DNA from: Psychrobacter fozii
GTDB taxonomy: Bacteria; Pseudomonadota; Gammaproteobacteria; Pseudomonadales; Moraxellaceae
NCBI RefSeq assembly: GCF_003217155.1
Contig: NZ_QJSU01000006.1
Coordinates: forward strand, 1-64,000
Reading direction: 5' to 3'
Length of the DNA: 64,000 nt
Each line of letters opens with the position of its first letter. Position 1 is the first letter of the stretch. The notes below the pieces were generated by a model. It was not told the DNA's origin, did no database searches, and saw only the letters and a list, made by a program, of their open reading frames with translations. This document shows, piece by piece, positions 1 through 8,561 of the stretch. Position numbers and translations under genes: made by a program.

Positions 1-776
1 TTTTCACCAGATAGATCGGTGAAATCTGTCGGCATCATGCGCATTTGATTCCACATTTTTCGCTTGTCGTGAGCGGCTTCTATATCTGTTGCTGCGATAT
101 CAGATAATAGCTTTTTGAAATCCGGCAAGTGGTAGTTATCAAAGTCAGCACGCTGTTTGAGCAGCTTCAAGAGATTATGCGGATCGCGGTGTGTCCAGTC
201 ACTAAGCACAATAACGTGGTCTTCAGCGACTGGATGACGCTCACGGCCTTTTGGCTCAATAACAATGGCACCCAGCATACCGGTTTGTTCTTGGAACCCA
301 CTGTGTGAGTGATACCAATAGGTGCCTGATTGTTTGAGTTTGAATGTATAGGTAAAGGTGCTGTTCGCAGGAATACCATCAAAGCTGATACCTGGCACAC
401 CATCCATCTCAAATGGGACGAGCAAACCATGCCAATGAATAGAGGTTGATTCATCCATCTGATTATGAACACGGATGATTACTGTATCGCCTTCACGCAT
501 CTTTAGCGTCGGTGCTGGCAGCGAGTCATTAATGAGTGTCGCCATGCTCTTTTTACCGTTCACAATAGCGGACTGTTTACTGACGTATAAGTCAAACTCT
601 GTACCGGTTAGGATGGGTACGATATGGTCAGCTTTATCACTGTTGACGGCTACATTCTGTTGCCCTTTACCGAGCGCACTATTGGCAATAGACGGCAGCG
701 TAGATAGTATGGATGCCCCTAACAAAGTAGAAGACCCTGTCAAAAAACGCCTGCGATTGAACATATTCTTGTTCAT
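1..776 (-). CDS. copA: Multicopper oxidase CopA, N-terminal part (runs off the left edge)
   Basis: Periplasmic multicopper oxidase of the CopA copper-resistance family, probably oxidising Cu(I). About 258 N-terminal residues are present and the C-terminal half lies outside the window. The start ATG at 776-774 gives a twin-arginine signal (NRRRFLTG, residues 7-14) followed by a hydrophobic stretch, as expected for Tat export of a folded cuproprotein. The first cupredoxin domain shows the copper-ligand motifs HWHG (about residues 114-117) and YWYHSHSG (about 152-159). It is the third gene of a minus-strand copper group behind a Met/His-rich protein and a cytochrome c, probably under the CusR-type palindrome at 1970-1999. 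The family assignment is firm. Confidence 0.93.
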   Translation of the reverse strand, partial: MNKNMFNRRRFLTGSSTLLGASILSTLPSIANSALGKGQQNVAVNSDKADHIVPILTGTEFDLYVSKQSAIVNGKKSMATLINDSLPAPTLKMREGDTVIIRVHNQMDESTSIHWHGLLVPFEMDGVPGISFDGIPANSTFTYTFKLKQSGTYWYHSHSGFQEQTGMLGAIVIEPKGRERHPVAEDHVIVLSDWTHRDPHNLLKLLKQRADFDNYHLPDFKKLLSDIAATDIEAAHDKRKMWNQMRMMPTDFTDLSGE

Positions 777-956
777 AATAATTTACCTAACTTAATCCGT
801 GAAATGGGAGTTGAGTTCATATAACTGTTGGCTCATTAATAGAACAGAATGAGCTATGTAATGCTTTAATCAAACTAGATTTGCTGCTGCGGTGAGTCAA
901 TGGTTGCATAAATGGCTGTTGAGCCATCTTTGTTAAGCTGCATCACTTTATGTTGC

Positions 957-1526
957 TCAGTGTGCCATAGTCGCGTCAGTGAGTGACATATCTAATATCT
1001 CGTCATCGAATCTAGTGGTCAACATCGTATATTGATCCGTATTCAGTTTGGGTAATTCTCTGATAAAAGCCACCATCGCCCACATTCTGTCATCATCATG
1101 AGAGGCGCCCCAAGCTGGCATACCTGATGCCATAATACCGTGTTTGATGGCCCAAAATCCTTGTCTTGCACCAGCCTCACTTTGATAGCGATCAACGATA
1201 TCTGCATTGGTAAAGTTTGGCGGTTTTGGGTAGAGGTTGTTACTCAAGTCTGTACTTGTGGTACCGGGTGATAAATGACAGCCTGCACACATATCTTTAT
1301 AGTCTGCGCCACCTGAGCTTATCATTTCTACCTTTTCTAAATCTGGAACCAGGATATCTTTACTTGCCCATTGAATTGAGCGATTGCGAGCGGTTTCTAA
1401 CAAGTTGTAGACGATTGGACTGTGTTTCTGATCAGCACCAACGTTGACGATACCACTTGTGATAACAACAAAAATACCAATTACGATGGCTATAATAGCG
1501 AATAATATGCCCAATAAAAATTTCAT
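957..1526 (-). CDS. Membrane-anchored monohaem cytochrome c
   Basis: A c-type cytochrome of 189 aa. The N-terminus (MKFLLGILFA...) is one hydrophobic helix that probably anchors the protein with its haem domain in the periplasm. One haem-binding CAGCH motif is at residues 80-84, and a Met in a GMPAWG context near residue 137 is the likely axial ligand, as in cytochrome cbb3-type and class I domains. The ATG at 1526 is preferred over an in-frame GTG at 1562 because GGATG lies eight bases upstream and the hydrophobic segment then begins at once. It lies between the Met/His-rich copper protein and copA, so it may accept electrons from copper oxidation; that link is inference from position. Confidence 0.85.
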   Translation of the reverse strand: MKFLLGILFAIIAIVIGIFVVITSGIVNVGADQKHSPIVYNLLETARNRSIQWASKDILVPDLEKVEMISSGGADYKDMCAGCHLSPGTTSTDLSNNLYPKPPNFTNADIVDRYQSEAGARQGFWAIKHGIMASGMPAWGASHDDDRMWAMVAFIRELPKLNTDQYTMLTTRFDDEILDMSLTDATMAH

Positions 1527-1616
1527 ACGTTCATCCAAAAAAACTATTTTGTCACTCACCACTATCTAATGAATAAAATCGACTAAGTAATGATGAGTGT
1601 TGAACAAAGTTATTTC

Positions 1617-1877
1617 TTAAGAAGCGCTGTTATTGGTAACACAGTGTTTTTTATACATCGCTTTAATTTTTTCCATATTGGCCATCATCGCTTTCATTGA
1701 TGGATCGTTCATATCCATCTTGCTATGATCCATTTTTTCCATCATTTGCATATGCTTTTCCATCTTTTCACAATTCATTTGGTCTTTTTCAGCATGCATT
1801 TTTGGATCATGTGCCATAGCAGAGGTTGAAACGACTAAGGCAATAGCGGTTGCTACGATTGATTTAGATAACCACAT
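1617..1877 (-). CDS. Small periplasmic Met/His-rich (copper-responsive) protein
   Basis: An 86-aa protein with a clear signal peptide (MWLSKSIVATAIALVV...SAMA, cleavage expected near residue 22). The mature part is highly charged and rich in Met, His and Lys, with motifs such as EKMEKHMQMMEKMDHSK. Such clusters are typical of small periplasmic copper-binding or copper-induced proteins, although I cannot assign it to a named family. The ATG at 1877 has AGGAT seven bases upstream. It is the first gene after the CusR-type palindrome at 1970-1999 and precedes the cytochrome c and copA on the same strand. A role in copper binding or sensing is inferred from composition and position. Confidence 0.78.
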   Translation of the reverse strand: MWLSKSIVATAIALVVSTSAMAHDPKMHAEKDQMNCEKMEKHMQMMEKMDHSKMDMNDPSMKAMMANMEKIKAMYKKHCVTNNSAS

Positions 1878-1937
1878 AAGTAATCCTTTTTTGGTTTGAT
1901 AATAGTATTGATAGTTGAAGTTATTGAATCTGTCTAA

Positions 1938-1999
1938 AGTATAAATAAAAGTTTCTGACAGGAGCATGACTACAAAATGACAATATTGTCATTTTGTAG
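1938..1999 (-). promoter_or_regulatory. CusR/CopR-type copper operator and promoter
   Basis: Positions 1970-1999 form a perfect 30-bp palindrome whose core reads AAAATGACAA-TA-TTGTCATTTT. This equals the CusR box known from E. coli (AAAATGACAA-N2-TTGTCATTTT). On the minus strand a -10-like TATACT lies at 1943-1938, so the box would be centred near -53, an activator position. It drives the copper gene group to its left. No cusRS-like regulator gene is in the window. Confidence 0.85.
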
Positions 2000-2277
2000 G
2001 TTTTGATCGATGTTGAAAGCGTAGTAGGTTTGGTAAATTTGTGACTTGAAAAAGAATTTGTCATGACCAAAAAGAGATAGAGTGACAGCGTTGAATCGAA
2101 TTAGAATCAGTCATGCAGTCATTGGGTGATAAGGTCAGTCTGAAAATGGTTGTTTAGTATTTGGGTTAGAAATAGCGAGGAATACGTTATCTAACTGGTA
2201 GAACCAAGCGATTGGAAGTAAACTATTTGATGGCGTTGCTAGAGCGAAACAGGCTGGCGCACGCTATTACATCTTTA

Positions 2278-2490
2278 TATAGTCGGTTCAATATAATTTG
2301 GATACAAGGGAGCTGAGTGAAAGTACTATAGTTGAATTCAAATAATTTTGATACAAGGAAACCGAGTGCAAGTTATACATTAGTATGCTTAGCGAGGATG
2401 ACGATGTAGCGAATTTATATGGATTTGACTATACAATTAGTAGACTAAGCGAGCCTGACACCGTATCCAATTTATAGAGGATTGACTACA
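2278..2490. mobile_element. Two nested copies of a ~107-bp MITE (TA target duplication)
   Basis: Outer copy: left end TATAGTCGGTTCAATATAAT at 2278, and a right end near 2490 whose reverse complement (TGTAGTCAATCCTCTATAAA) matches it. An inner copy at 2327-2433 (left TATAGTTGAATTC, right GGATTTGACTATA) interrupts the outer one, flanked by TA on both sides. Removing the inner copy restores an outer element of about 107 bp. The rest of the gap 1878-2533 between the copper genes and the carboxypeptidase gene holds the CusR-type box and nothing else I recognise. Confidence 0.75.
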
Positions 2491-2533
2491 TGCTTTTTAA
2501 GGCACAACTATAATAATTTATTAAGGAAAGACT

Positions 2534-3673
2534 ATGCATATCACGGCTAATTTCGACGCAGGTAATATTGATATTATCAATTTAGACGATAAAAACGACA
2601 TTCAATTAGCGATTCGTCCAGACGTTGGCGAAGAGTTTTTTCAGTGGTTTAACTTTCGTCTGTCAGGTCAGATAGGCGAGCAGTACGTTCTCAATATTAT
2701 GAATGCCGGTGAGGCATCTTATCTGGAAGGGTGGGAGAATTACCAAGCGGTTGCTTCGTACGATCGTCAGCATTGGTTTCGTCTGCCAACCTCTTATAAA
2801 GAGGGCAAATTAACCATCGTGGCAGAGCTAGAATGCGAAAACATGCAAATTGCTTATTTTGCGCCCTACAGCTATGAGCGTCATCAAGATTTATTGGCAG
2901 CAGTGCAAACGCACCCATTGGTAACGTTAGAGCACTTAGGCGAAACGCTTGATAAGCGCGACCTGACGCTAGTTAAAATTGGTGGTGGTGACAGTAATAG
3001 TGATGTGAATAAGCGTAATATATGGATTACCGCTCGTCAGCACCCTGGTGAAACGATGGCTGAATGGTTGGTCGAGGGTTTATTGTACAGCTTGTTAGAC
3101 AGTGATAATGCGACAGGCAAACAGTTATTAGACAAAGCAAACTTCTACATCGTTCCTAATATGAATCCCGACGGTAGCGTGCGCGGACACCTGCGTACTA
3201 ACGCGGTAGGAACCAATTTAAACCGTGAATGGGAAAGCCCAAGCTTAGAGAAAAGCCCTGAAGTATTTCATGTGATTAATAAAATGAAAGAAACTGGCGT
3301 TGATCTTTTTTATGATGTGCATGGTGATGAAGCACTGCCGTATGTATTCCTTGCAGGCTCTCAAGGGACACCCAGTTATAGTGACCGTCTCGCACATTTA
3401 CGTGATAGATTTTCAGACGTATTAAAGTTAGCCAGTGCCGACTTTCAGTCTGAAGTTGGCTATGAGATTGATGCACCGAGTACTGCCAATATGACCGTTG
3501 CAACCAATTGGGTTGCTGAGCATTTTGATTGCCTTGCTAATACATTAGAGATGCCATTTAAAGATAATGATAATCTGCCTGACGAAGAGATGGGCTGGTC
3601 TCCAGAGCGCTCTGCTAAATTAGGGGAAGCATCATTAGTGGCAATATTGGCCGTTGTAGATGATTTGCGTTAA
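2534..3673 (+). CDS. M14 family zinc carboxypeptidase (cytosolic carboxypeptidase type)
   Basis: A 379-aa protein without a signal peptide. It has an N-terminal beta-rich domain (about residues 1-125) of the kind preceding the catalytic domain in cytosolic carboxypeptidases, and then the M14 metallopeptidase domain. Zinc ligands are visible as HPGE (His170, Glu173) and a later His in YDVHGDE (about 263); NMNPDG (about 208) is a typical substrate-site motif and LANTLEMPFK (about 335) probably carries the general-base Glu. AAGGA precedes the ATG by six bases. It stands alone between a MITE pair and a strong terminator. It probably trims C-terminal residues from peptides or proteins; the bacterial substrate is unknown. 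Confidence 0.88.
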   Translation: MHITANFDAGNIDIINLDDKNDIQLAIRPDVGEEFFQWFNFRLSGQIGEQYVLNIMNAGEASYLEGWENYQAVASYDRQHWFRLPTSYKEGKLTIVAELECENMQIAYFAPYSYERHQDLLAAVQTHPLVTLEHLGETLDKRDLTLVKIGGGDSNSDVNKRNIWITARQHPGETMAEWLVEGLLYSLLDSDNATGKQLLDKANFYIVPNMNPDGSVRGHLRTNAVGTNLNREWESPSLEKSPEVFHVINKMKETGVDLFYDVHGDEALPYVFLAGSQGTPSYSDRLAHLRDRFSDVLKLASADFQSEVGYEIDAPSTANMTVATNWVAEHFDCLANTLEMPFKDNDNLPDEEMGWSPERSAKLGEASLVAILAVVDDLR

Positions 3674-3756
3674 TAAAAGCGTTAGCGGAAAATCGTATTA
3701 TTTTAAGCCTTACAAGCTAAATGATGATACAACTATGATGTTTTAGCTAAAGCCAA

Positions 3757-3803
3757 TAAAAAAGGGTTGTTCTGTCAACATGTTGGCAGAATAACCCTTT
3801 TTC
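3757..3803. terminator. Bidirectional intrinsic terminator after the carboxypeptidase gene
   Basis: The stem AAAAAGGGTTGTTCTG pairs with CAGAATAACCCTTTTT around a short loop containing CAACATGTTG. It has an A tract on one side and a T tract on the other, so it can terminate from both directions. Confidence 0.88.
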
Positions 3804-3847
3804 ATTTATGCATGAGCGGCAGTAATTGTTTGAATATTTAACAGATC

Positions 3848-4140
3848 TTAAGCTTTAATAAAAATGGCCTCTTCACTCAAGCGTGACTTGGATGTTTTTG
3901 GATTAAAGTCATCCTCATGACTGTAGTCAAATGAGATGATGGCCATCGTAGAATAGCCTTTGCTACGCAGGTCAAACTCGTCATCAATTGCTTTTAAAAC
4001 TATAGTCAAAGAAGTCTAAAACAGCTACAAGGCAGCCGACCGCAGATTGTACATATAGTACCTCTAGGGAGGGTAACACCGTAGCGGTTTAGTAGTTCGC
4101 TGACTATATGCCTTCCATCAGCATGGTATCAATATTTAAC
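3848..4140 (-). pseudogene. C-terminal remnant of an NfsB-like nitroreductase, split by a MITE
   Basis: Read on the minus strand, 4140-4109 plus 4000-3848 encode a nitroreductase C-terminus ending in KSRLSEEAIFIKA and a stop (tta at 3848-3850), with SKGYSTMAIISF and HEDDFNPKTSKSR before it. This resembles the end of NfsB-type NAD(P)H nitroreductases. Excising the element at 4001-4108 with one TA copy rejoins the frame (...TMLMEG-IVLKAIDDEF...). The 5' part of the gene is gone: upstream, the remnant runs directly into the 3' end of the MDR gene. The product would be non-functional. Confidence 0.78.
4001..4108. mobile_element. ~107-bp MITE inserted in the nitroreductase remnant
   Basis: The left end TATAGTCAAAGAAGTC and the reverse complement of the right end TATAGTCAGCGAACTAC are imperfect terminal inverted repeats of about 28 bp. 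TA flanks both sides and no coding capacity is visible. It belongs to the same family as 2327-2433, 16480-16586 and 32104-32209. TA duplication points to an IS630/Tc1-mariner-type transposase acting in trans. Confidence 0.82.
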
Positions 4141-5187
4141 AGACCAGCCTTCGAGTACGATTTTACCGTGAGCTTCTCTATTCTCTAGCATTTGATGAGC
4201 GCGGCGTAAGTTACTAGCAGTGATGGCACCCAGCTCATGAGCCACTGTGGTTTTTAATTGACCAGCTTCAATCATGGTAGCCACTTGGTTTAGCAAATGA
4301 TGCTGCTCGATCATGTCTGGTGTATTAAACATTGAGCGGGCAAACATAAATTCCCAATGCAGGCTCAAGCTTTTTAGTTTCAATGCGTTGGCATCTAGGG
4401 TTTTAGGGTCATCAATGAGTCCCAATCTGCCTTGAGGTTTTAGGCATTTGATGATTTCAGCATAATGCTCTTCGGTGTTGTTAAGGCTCACCACATAATC
4501 CACTTCAGTAATGCCTGTTTTTTTCAGCTCGTCTGATAATGGATTATGATGATTAATCACATAGTCTGCGCCTAGCGTTTTTAACCACTTGACGCTCTCA
4601 TCTCGTGATGCCGTACCAATAATGACGGCTTGTGTTCTGGTTTTTAGCAATTGCGTCATGATTGAACCCACACCACCGGCTGCACCAACCACCAAAATAG
4701 TTGGGCGACTCTCTGTTTGCTGTGCTGAGTTTTCATTAGCATCTTCGCTAGTTGCAACGGGCACTTGCAAGCGATCAAACAACATCTCCCACGCTGTGAT
4801 GGTGGTTAAGGGCAGGGCGGCGGCTTCAGAAAATGACAGCGACTCAGGCATACGTCCTACAATACGCTCATCAACCAATTGGTACTCGGCATTGCTGCCT
4901 GAGCGGGTCAAATCACCAGCGTAATAGACGCGGTCGCCTACCGAAAACAAGCTAACATCTTCGCCAACGGCAGTGACCACACCCGCAGCATCCCAGCCAA
5001 TAACGGCAAACTCATCCTTTGGTGCTGGTCTTGATTCACGGATTTTATAATCCACAGGGTTGACTGAGATGGCTTTTACTTCGACCAAAACGTCACGGCC
5101 TGATGCCACTGGTGTGTCTATAGTAATGTCTTGTAACGCCATCTCGTTATTGATGGGTAAGTTGTCTTGATATCCGATTGCTTTCAT
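4129..5187 (-). CDS. MDR-superfamily alcohol dehydrogenase / quinone oxidoreductase
   Basis: A 352-aa zinc-independent medium-chain dehydrogenase/reductase. An N-terminal GroES-like domain (about 25-130) is followed by a Rossmann domain with the NADPH-binding motif VGAAGGVGS (about 170). No cysteine cluster for structural zinc is seen, as in quinone-oxidoreductase-like and YhdH/YogA-type members. AGGAC precedes the ATG at 5187. The last codons overlap the nitroreductase remnant, so the natural C-terminus may have been altered by the rearrangement. It lies downstream of an SDR and a 2OG oxygenase on the same strand, perhaps as one unit divergent from the LysR gene at 7532. The substrate is unknown. 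Confidence 0.85.
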   Translation of the reverse strand: MKAIGYQDNLPINNEMALQDITIDTPVASGRDVLVEVKAISVNPVDYKIRESRPAPKDEFAVIGWDAAGVVTAVGEDVSLFSVGDRVYYAGDLTRSGSNAEYQLVDERIVGRMPESLSFSEAAALPLTTITAWEMLFDRLQVPVATSEDANENSAQQTESRPTILVVGAAGGVGSIMTQLLKTRTQAVIIGTASRDESVKWLKTLGADYVINHHNPLSDELKKTGITEVDYVVSLNNTEEHYAEIIKCLKPQGRLGLIDDPKTLDANALKLKSLSLHWEFMFARSMFNTPDMIEQHHLLNQVATMIEAGQLKTTVAHELGAITASNLRRAHQMLENREAHGKIVLEGWSVKY

Positions 5188-5229
5188 AGTCGTAGTCCTA
5201 AATGTTTGTTTGTGGGTATGGAATAAAAA

Positions 5230-6129
5230 TTATAGTGTGGGCGTTAATATCTGTTGGGTGTGTTGTATGAGCTTGGCAATGGCTGTTTTATTCAGAGCAT
5301 CGCTATGAGGTGTGCCAAATTCGCCTCTCTCATCACCATATTCACCGTCTTTGATGTCATTATCGAAATATCGCCCTGTCTCAGACACAAATTCATCGGC
5401 AATGGCCAGTGCCACTAAGATGTCAGCACCTTTATCTGCTGGAGACCAGTGCTGTCCGTAAGCGTCATTTGCCATGCGGGTGTTGAGTAATGAGCCGGGG
5501 TTGACGGCAATCACGTTGATATCATCGGATTCTACCTGTTCAGCCAGTGCCATACTCCACATGGTCAATGCCAGTTTGCTTTGCGCATAGGCATCTTGAT
5601 CAGGCAGTTTTTTGTGCCCAGTCATGGCTTGTGGTGATACGACTTGCTGCGCTGCCGAGCTTAAATTGATAATACGGGCAGGCATGCCATCGCTAATTGT
5701 GTCGTTAGATTCTTTGACCGCTGATGCACTCATTAACGGTAGTAACGCTTGGGTTAATAGGTAAGGGGCAAAGTAATTCACCACAAAGCGCACGTCGAAC
5801 CCTGTCTCAGTCTGAGCGTTTGCTACTTTGAACACACCCGCATTATTAATCAGTACATCTAAATCTATTCCGGCAGCTGTAAACTTGCTTGTTACTGCAT
5901 CAGCCATATGCTGAACATCGGTTAACGACGAAAAATCAGCCACGAAGCCATCAACGTCTATTTGTTGATTGGCTTGGGTCGCAGCGGTTTTGACTTCTGC
6001 AATCACATCGGCAAGCTTATTGGTATCTCTACCATGCAGATAGATGTTGTGGCCCAATTGTGCAAGTTTGATAGCGGCTAATTTACCAATACCATCGGTA
6101 CTGCCTGTGATTAAAATAGTCTTTTTCAT
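5230..6129 (-). CDS. Short-chain dehydrogenase/reductase
   Basis: A 299-aa classical-type SDR, longer than the 250-aa norm, resembling retinol-dehydrogenase/WWOX-like bacterial SDRs. The cofactor motif TGSTDGIGK is at residues 8-16, NNAG near 95, and the catalytic YAQSK (Tyr and Lys) near 182-186 with Ser about 14 residues before. AGGAAC lies upstream of the ATG. It is 42 bp from the MDR gene and probably in the same transcript. It is NAD(P)-dependent; the substrate cannot be read from the sequence. Confidence 0.86.
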   Translation of the reverse strand: MKKTILITGSTDGIGKLAAIKLAQLGHNIYLHGRDTNKLADVIAEVKTAATQANQQIDVDGFVADFSSLTDVQHMADAVTSKFTAAGIDLDVLINNAGVFKVANAQTETGFDVRFVVNYFAPYLLTQALLPLMSASAVKESNDTISDGMPARIINLSSAAQQVVSPQAMTGHKKLPDQDAYAQSKLALTMWSMALAEQVESDDINVIAVNPGSLLNTRMANDAYGQHWSPADKGADILVALAIADEFVSETGRYFDNDIKDGEYGDERGEFGTPHSDALNKTAIAKLIQHTQQILTPTL

Positions 6130-6381
6130 TTTTTGTTCCTATTTATTTTTAAAGCGATTTATTTTTAAAGCCGTGTTATTTATTCGATGTTTTCGATCAT
6201 GGTTTATAATAATCAATCTGATTACCTGTGACCAGTAGCGACAAGCGAAAACACTTTCAATATATTTTTGAAAGTCATATGCGTTTGAGTATCTGCTGAG
6301 TCAGGTGTTATCTACAGACAGCGGATCAATTAGATTAATCAGCTGCTACTCATCAACTAGCAATCGACTGATAGACGAACT

Positions 6382-7350
6382 CTAGAATGGTGCAAAACGA
6401 TCGGGTTGACTGTGTGGCACTGTCCACCGCTGATTGGCATCAATATCACTATGAAGTCCGACACCACGCGGCACTTGCATGTTATCGCCATATAGCCACA
6501 GCACCATGTTTGTGCGTGTGCCACTGGTAATAGGATGGGCTGCGTGCGGCACATTGCCTCGATGAATAATCGCCATGCCAGGCTCAAAGATGGCTTGTTT
6601 ACTCTGACCTAAATGGCGATCGACAAAATCAACTTCTGATCCTGTAAAGGGTTCATCTATCAAATTTAAGTTGATATTTATCGTCACTGCCGATGCATCA
6701 GTATGGAGTTGCAGCGATGTGTCACCTGTGGGCTGATATTGAATCGAAAACCCAAAGGTTTGAGTGTCGTAGCCATAAACATCTGCAAACAGTAAGCGAG
6801 CGATAGGTCGCATATAGCGATTCATGAGCTCATGATAAAACGCCTGAAAATGGGGCGCGGCGATATAACCTGTCGATCGTGCATCCAGCATCGCTCCATT
6901 GCGATTTAACGCAATACCATAAGGCGGACGTATTGGAATATTGGCATCTGCCACGGCTTGTAAATAACGACGAAGCTGAGACAACTGTGTTGGGTCAAAA
7001 AACTGTCCTTGATAGACACCAGGTAAAATCTCTTGCCACAAATCTTTTACCGCCATTTCTGTCTCAGGTGTCTTCCACGCTTGTGTCACAGCGTCACGTA
7101 GTGTTGGGTCAAATAATGAGTCATCAAGTACGGGCAATTCCGTCTGAATGGTTTCCCATTCTGTCCATGCCTGCTCAAATAACTGACTATTTTGATGCCA
7201 AAAATTCTCTACTGAAGGTGCACGTCTTAGCATGTCTGATTTTGAAGGCAGTTTTAAGTTGCGCGCTTGCTGTAGTGGGCTTACGTGATCGCTTTGCTCA
7301 GTGTTGAGTGCAGTGTTGGGTGCAGTGTCAGTATGTTCGATAGTGTGCAT
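6382..7350 (-). CDS. 2-oxoglutarate/Fe(II)-dependent oxygenase family protein
   Basis: A 322-aa protein with the double-stranded beta-helix signature of 2OG-Fe(II) dioxygenases. LHTDAS gives the HxD pair (His216, Asp218), and NVPHAAHPITSGTRTNMVLW gives the distal His (269 or 272) and the 2OG-binding Arg (279). The first 110 residues lack a recognisable domain. GGAG precedes the ATG at 7350 with good spacing. It is divergent from a LysR gene and followed by SDR and MDR genes, so it may hydroxylate a small molecule that the dehydrogenases then process. That is inference; a protein substrate is equally possible. Confidence 0.8.
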   Translation of the reverse strand: MHTIEHTDTAPNTALNTEQSDHVSPLQQARNLKLPSKSDMLRRAPSVENFWHQNSQLFEQAWTEWETIQTELPVLDDSLFDPTLRDAVTQAWKTPETEMAVKDLWQEILPGVYQGQFFDPTQLSQLRRYLQAVADANIPIRPPYGIALNRNGAMLDARSTGYIAAPHFQAFYHELMNRYMRPIARLLFADVYGYDTQTFGFSIQYQPTGDTSLQLHTDASAVTININLNLIDEPFTGSEVDFVDRHLGQSKQAIFEPGMAIIHRGNVPHAAHPITSGTRTNMVLWLYGDNMQVPRGVGLHSDIDANQRWTVPHSQPDRFAPF

Positions 7351-7531
7351 AATGAGTCTCCAAATGTAGGGGTAGATCTGATGTACACATATTACTATAA
7401 TTAATTATTTTGATAATCAGCAGGTTTAGCGAAACAGTTTCAATAATTTTTATATAATGATAAATGCATTAGTGTCAGCAACCCGTTGTTATCGCTAATT
7501 CAATTACAGCTAAGCTAACCAAGGCGACACA

Positions 7532-8446
7532 ATGAAAAATTTGCAGGATTTACGTATTTTTATTGAAACTGCTCGTTTAGGTAGCTTGTCTGCCTGTGCG
7601 CGCCACTTAGATCTGTCACCAGCAGTGGTGAGTGCAGCCGTAAAAAGATTGGAAGCCGAAATTGAAACGGTATTGTTTGTTCGCTCAACTCGTAGACTGC
7701 GTTTAACCAGTAAAGGTGAGCAATATTTAAAGCATTGCCGAGATGCCGTGGCTATTTTAGATAATGCTTATGCAGGATTGCATGATAATGATGCCGAGCT
7801 GACCGGCACGATTCGGTTGTCTGCATCGTCAGATTTGGGGCGAAATTTGGTGTTGCCATGGTTGGATGATTTTATGCAAATCCATCCCAAGGTGACGGTG
7901 CAGCTACATATGTCAGACAGCTATGTAGATCTATATGGGCAACAGATTGATCTGGCGTTGCGTTATGGTGCGCCCAAGGATTCATCGCTCGTGGCATTAC
8001 CCATTGTGTTGAACAATCGTCCGATACTATGTGCCTCAAAGGCTTATTTGGACAAGGTTGACAATGATATTGGCTCGCCGAAAATTCCTGAAGACTTAAC
8101 TCAGCATAATTGCTTGTGTTTGGGACATGACGAGAAATATTTGAGTGAGTGGACTTTTGAAAAAGAGGGCAAGACCAAACGTGTGGCAGTGGCTGGCAAT
8201 CGGCGAAGTAAAGATGGTGATGTGGTACGGCGCTGGGCCGTGGCAGGTCAGGGTATTGCCCTGAAATCACAGTTAGATATAGCTGCAGATTTAAAAGCAG
8301 GGCGCTTGGTTGAAGTGGCGCTGGACGGCTGGCAAGTGGCCAACTATCCGCTATATTTGATTTGTCCAGAACGGCGATTGATAGATCCGCTGTTTAATGC
8401 GGTTAAAGAATATCTGATTGAGCGGGTAGAGGGAGTGTTGGCATAG
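7532..8446 (+). CDS. LysR-family transcriptional regulator
   Basis: A 304-aa LysR regulator: an N-terminal winged HTH (about residues 1-60, LSACARHLDLSPAVVSAAVK) and a periplasmic-binding-like effector domain (about 90-300). It is transcribed divergently from the 2OG oxygenase gene across 181 bp that contain the short palindrome GAAACAGTTTC near 7431. It is the likely regulator of the oxygenase-SDR-MDR group. A fragment of a close relative of its 3' end survives at 13641-13705. Confidence 0.9.
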   Translation: MKNLQDLRIFIETARLGSLSACARHLDLSPAVVSAAVKRLEAEIETVLFVRSTRRLRLTSKGEQYLKHCRDAVAILDNAYAGLHDNDAELTGTIRLSASSDLGRNLVLPWLDDFMQIHPKVTVQLHMSDSYVDLYGQQIDLALRYGAPKDSSLVALPIVLNNRPILCASKAYLDKVDNDIGSPKIPEDLTQHNCLCLGHDEKYLSEWTFEKEGKTKRVAVAGNRRSKDGDVVRRWAVAGQGIALKSQLDIAADLKAGRLVEVALDGWQVANYPLYLICPERRLIDPLFNAVKEYLIERVEGVLA

Positions 8447-8561
8447 ATTTTTAGTCAACATAGCCATTATCGCAGAATGTTTTACGTTTTAAGTGGTCTA
8501 TCAATTAATCAATAACATGCCTTAGTGTAAATCGATAAACTTACTGAGACGTAATAATGCG

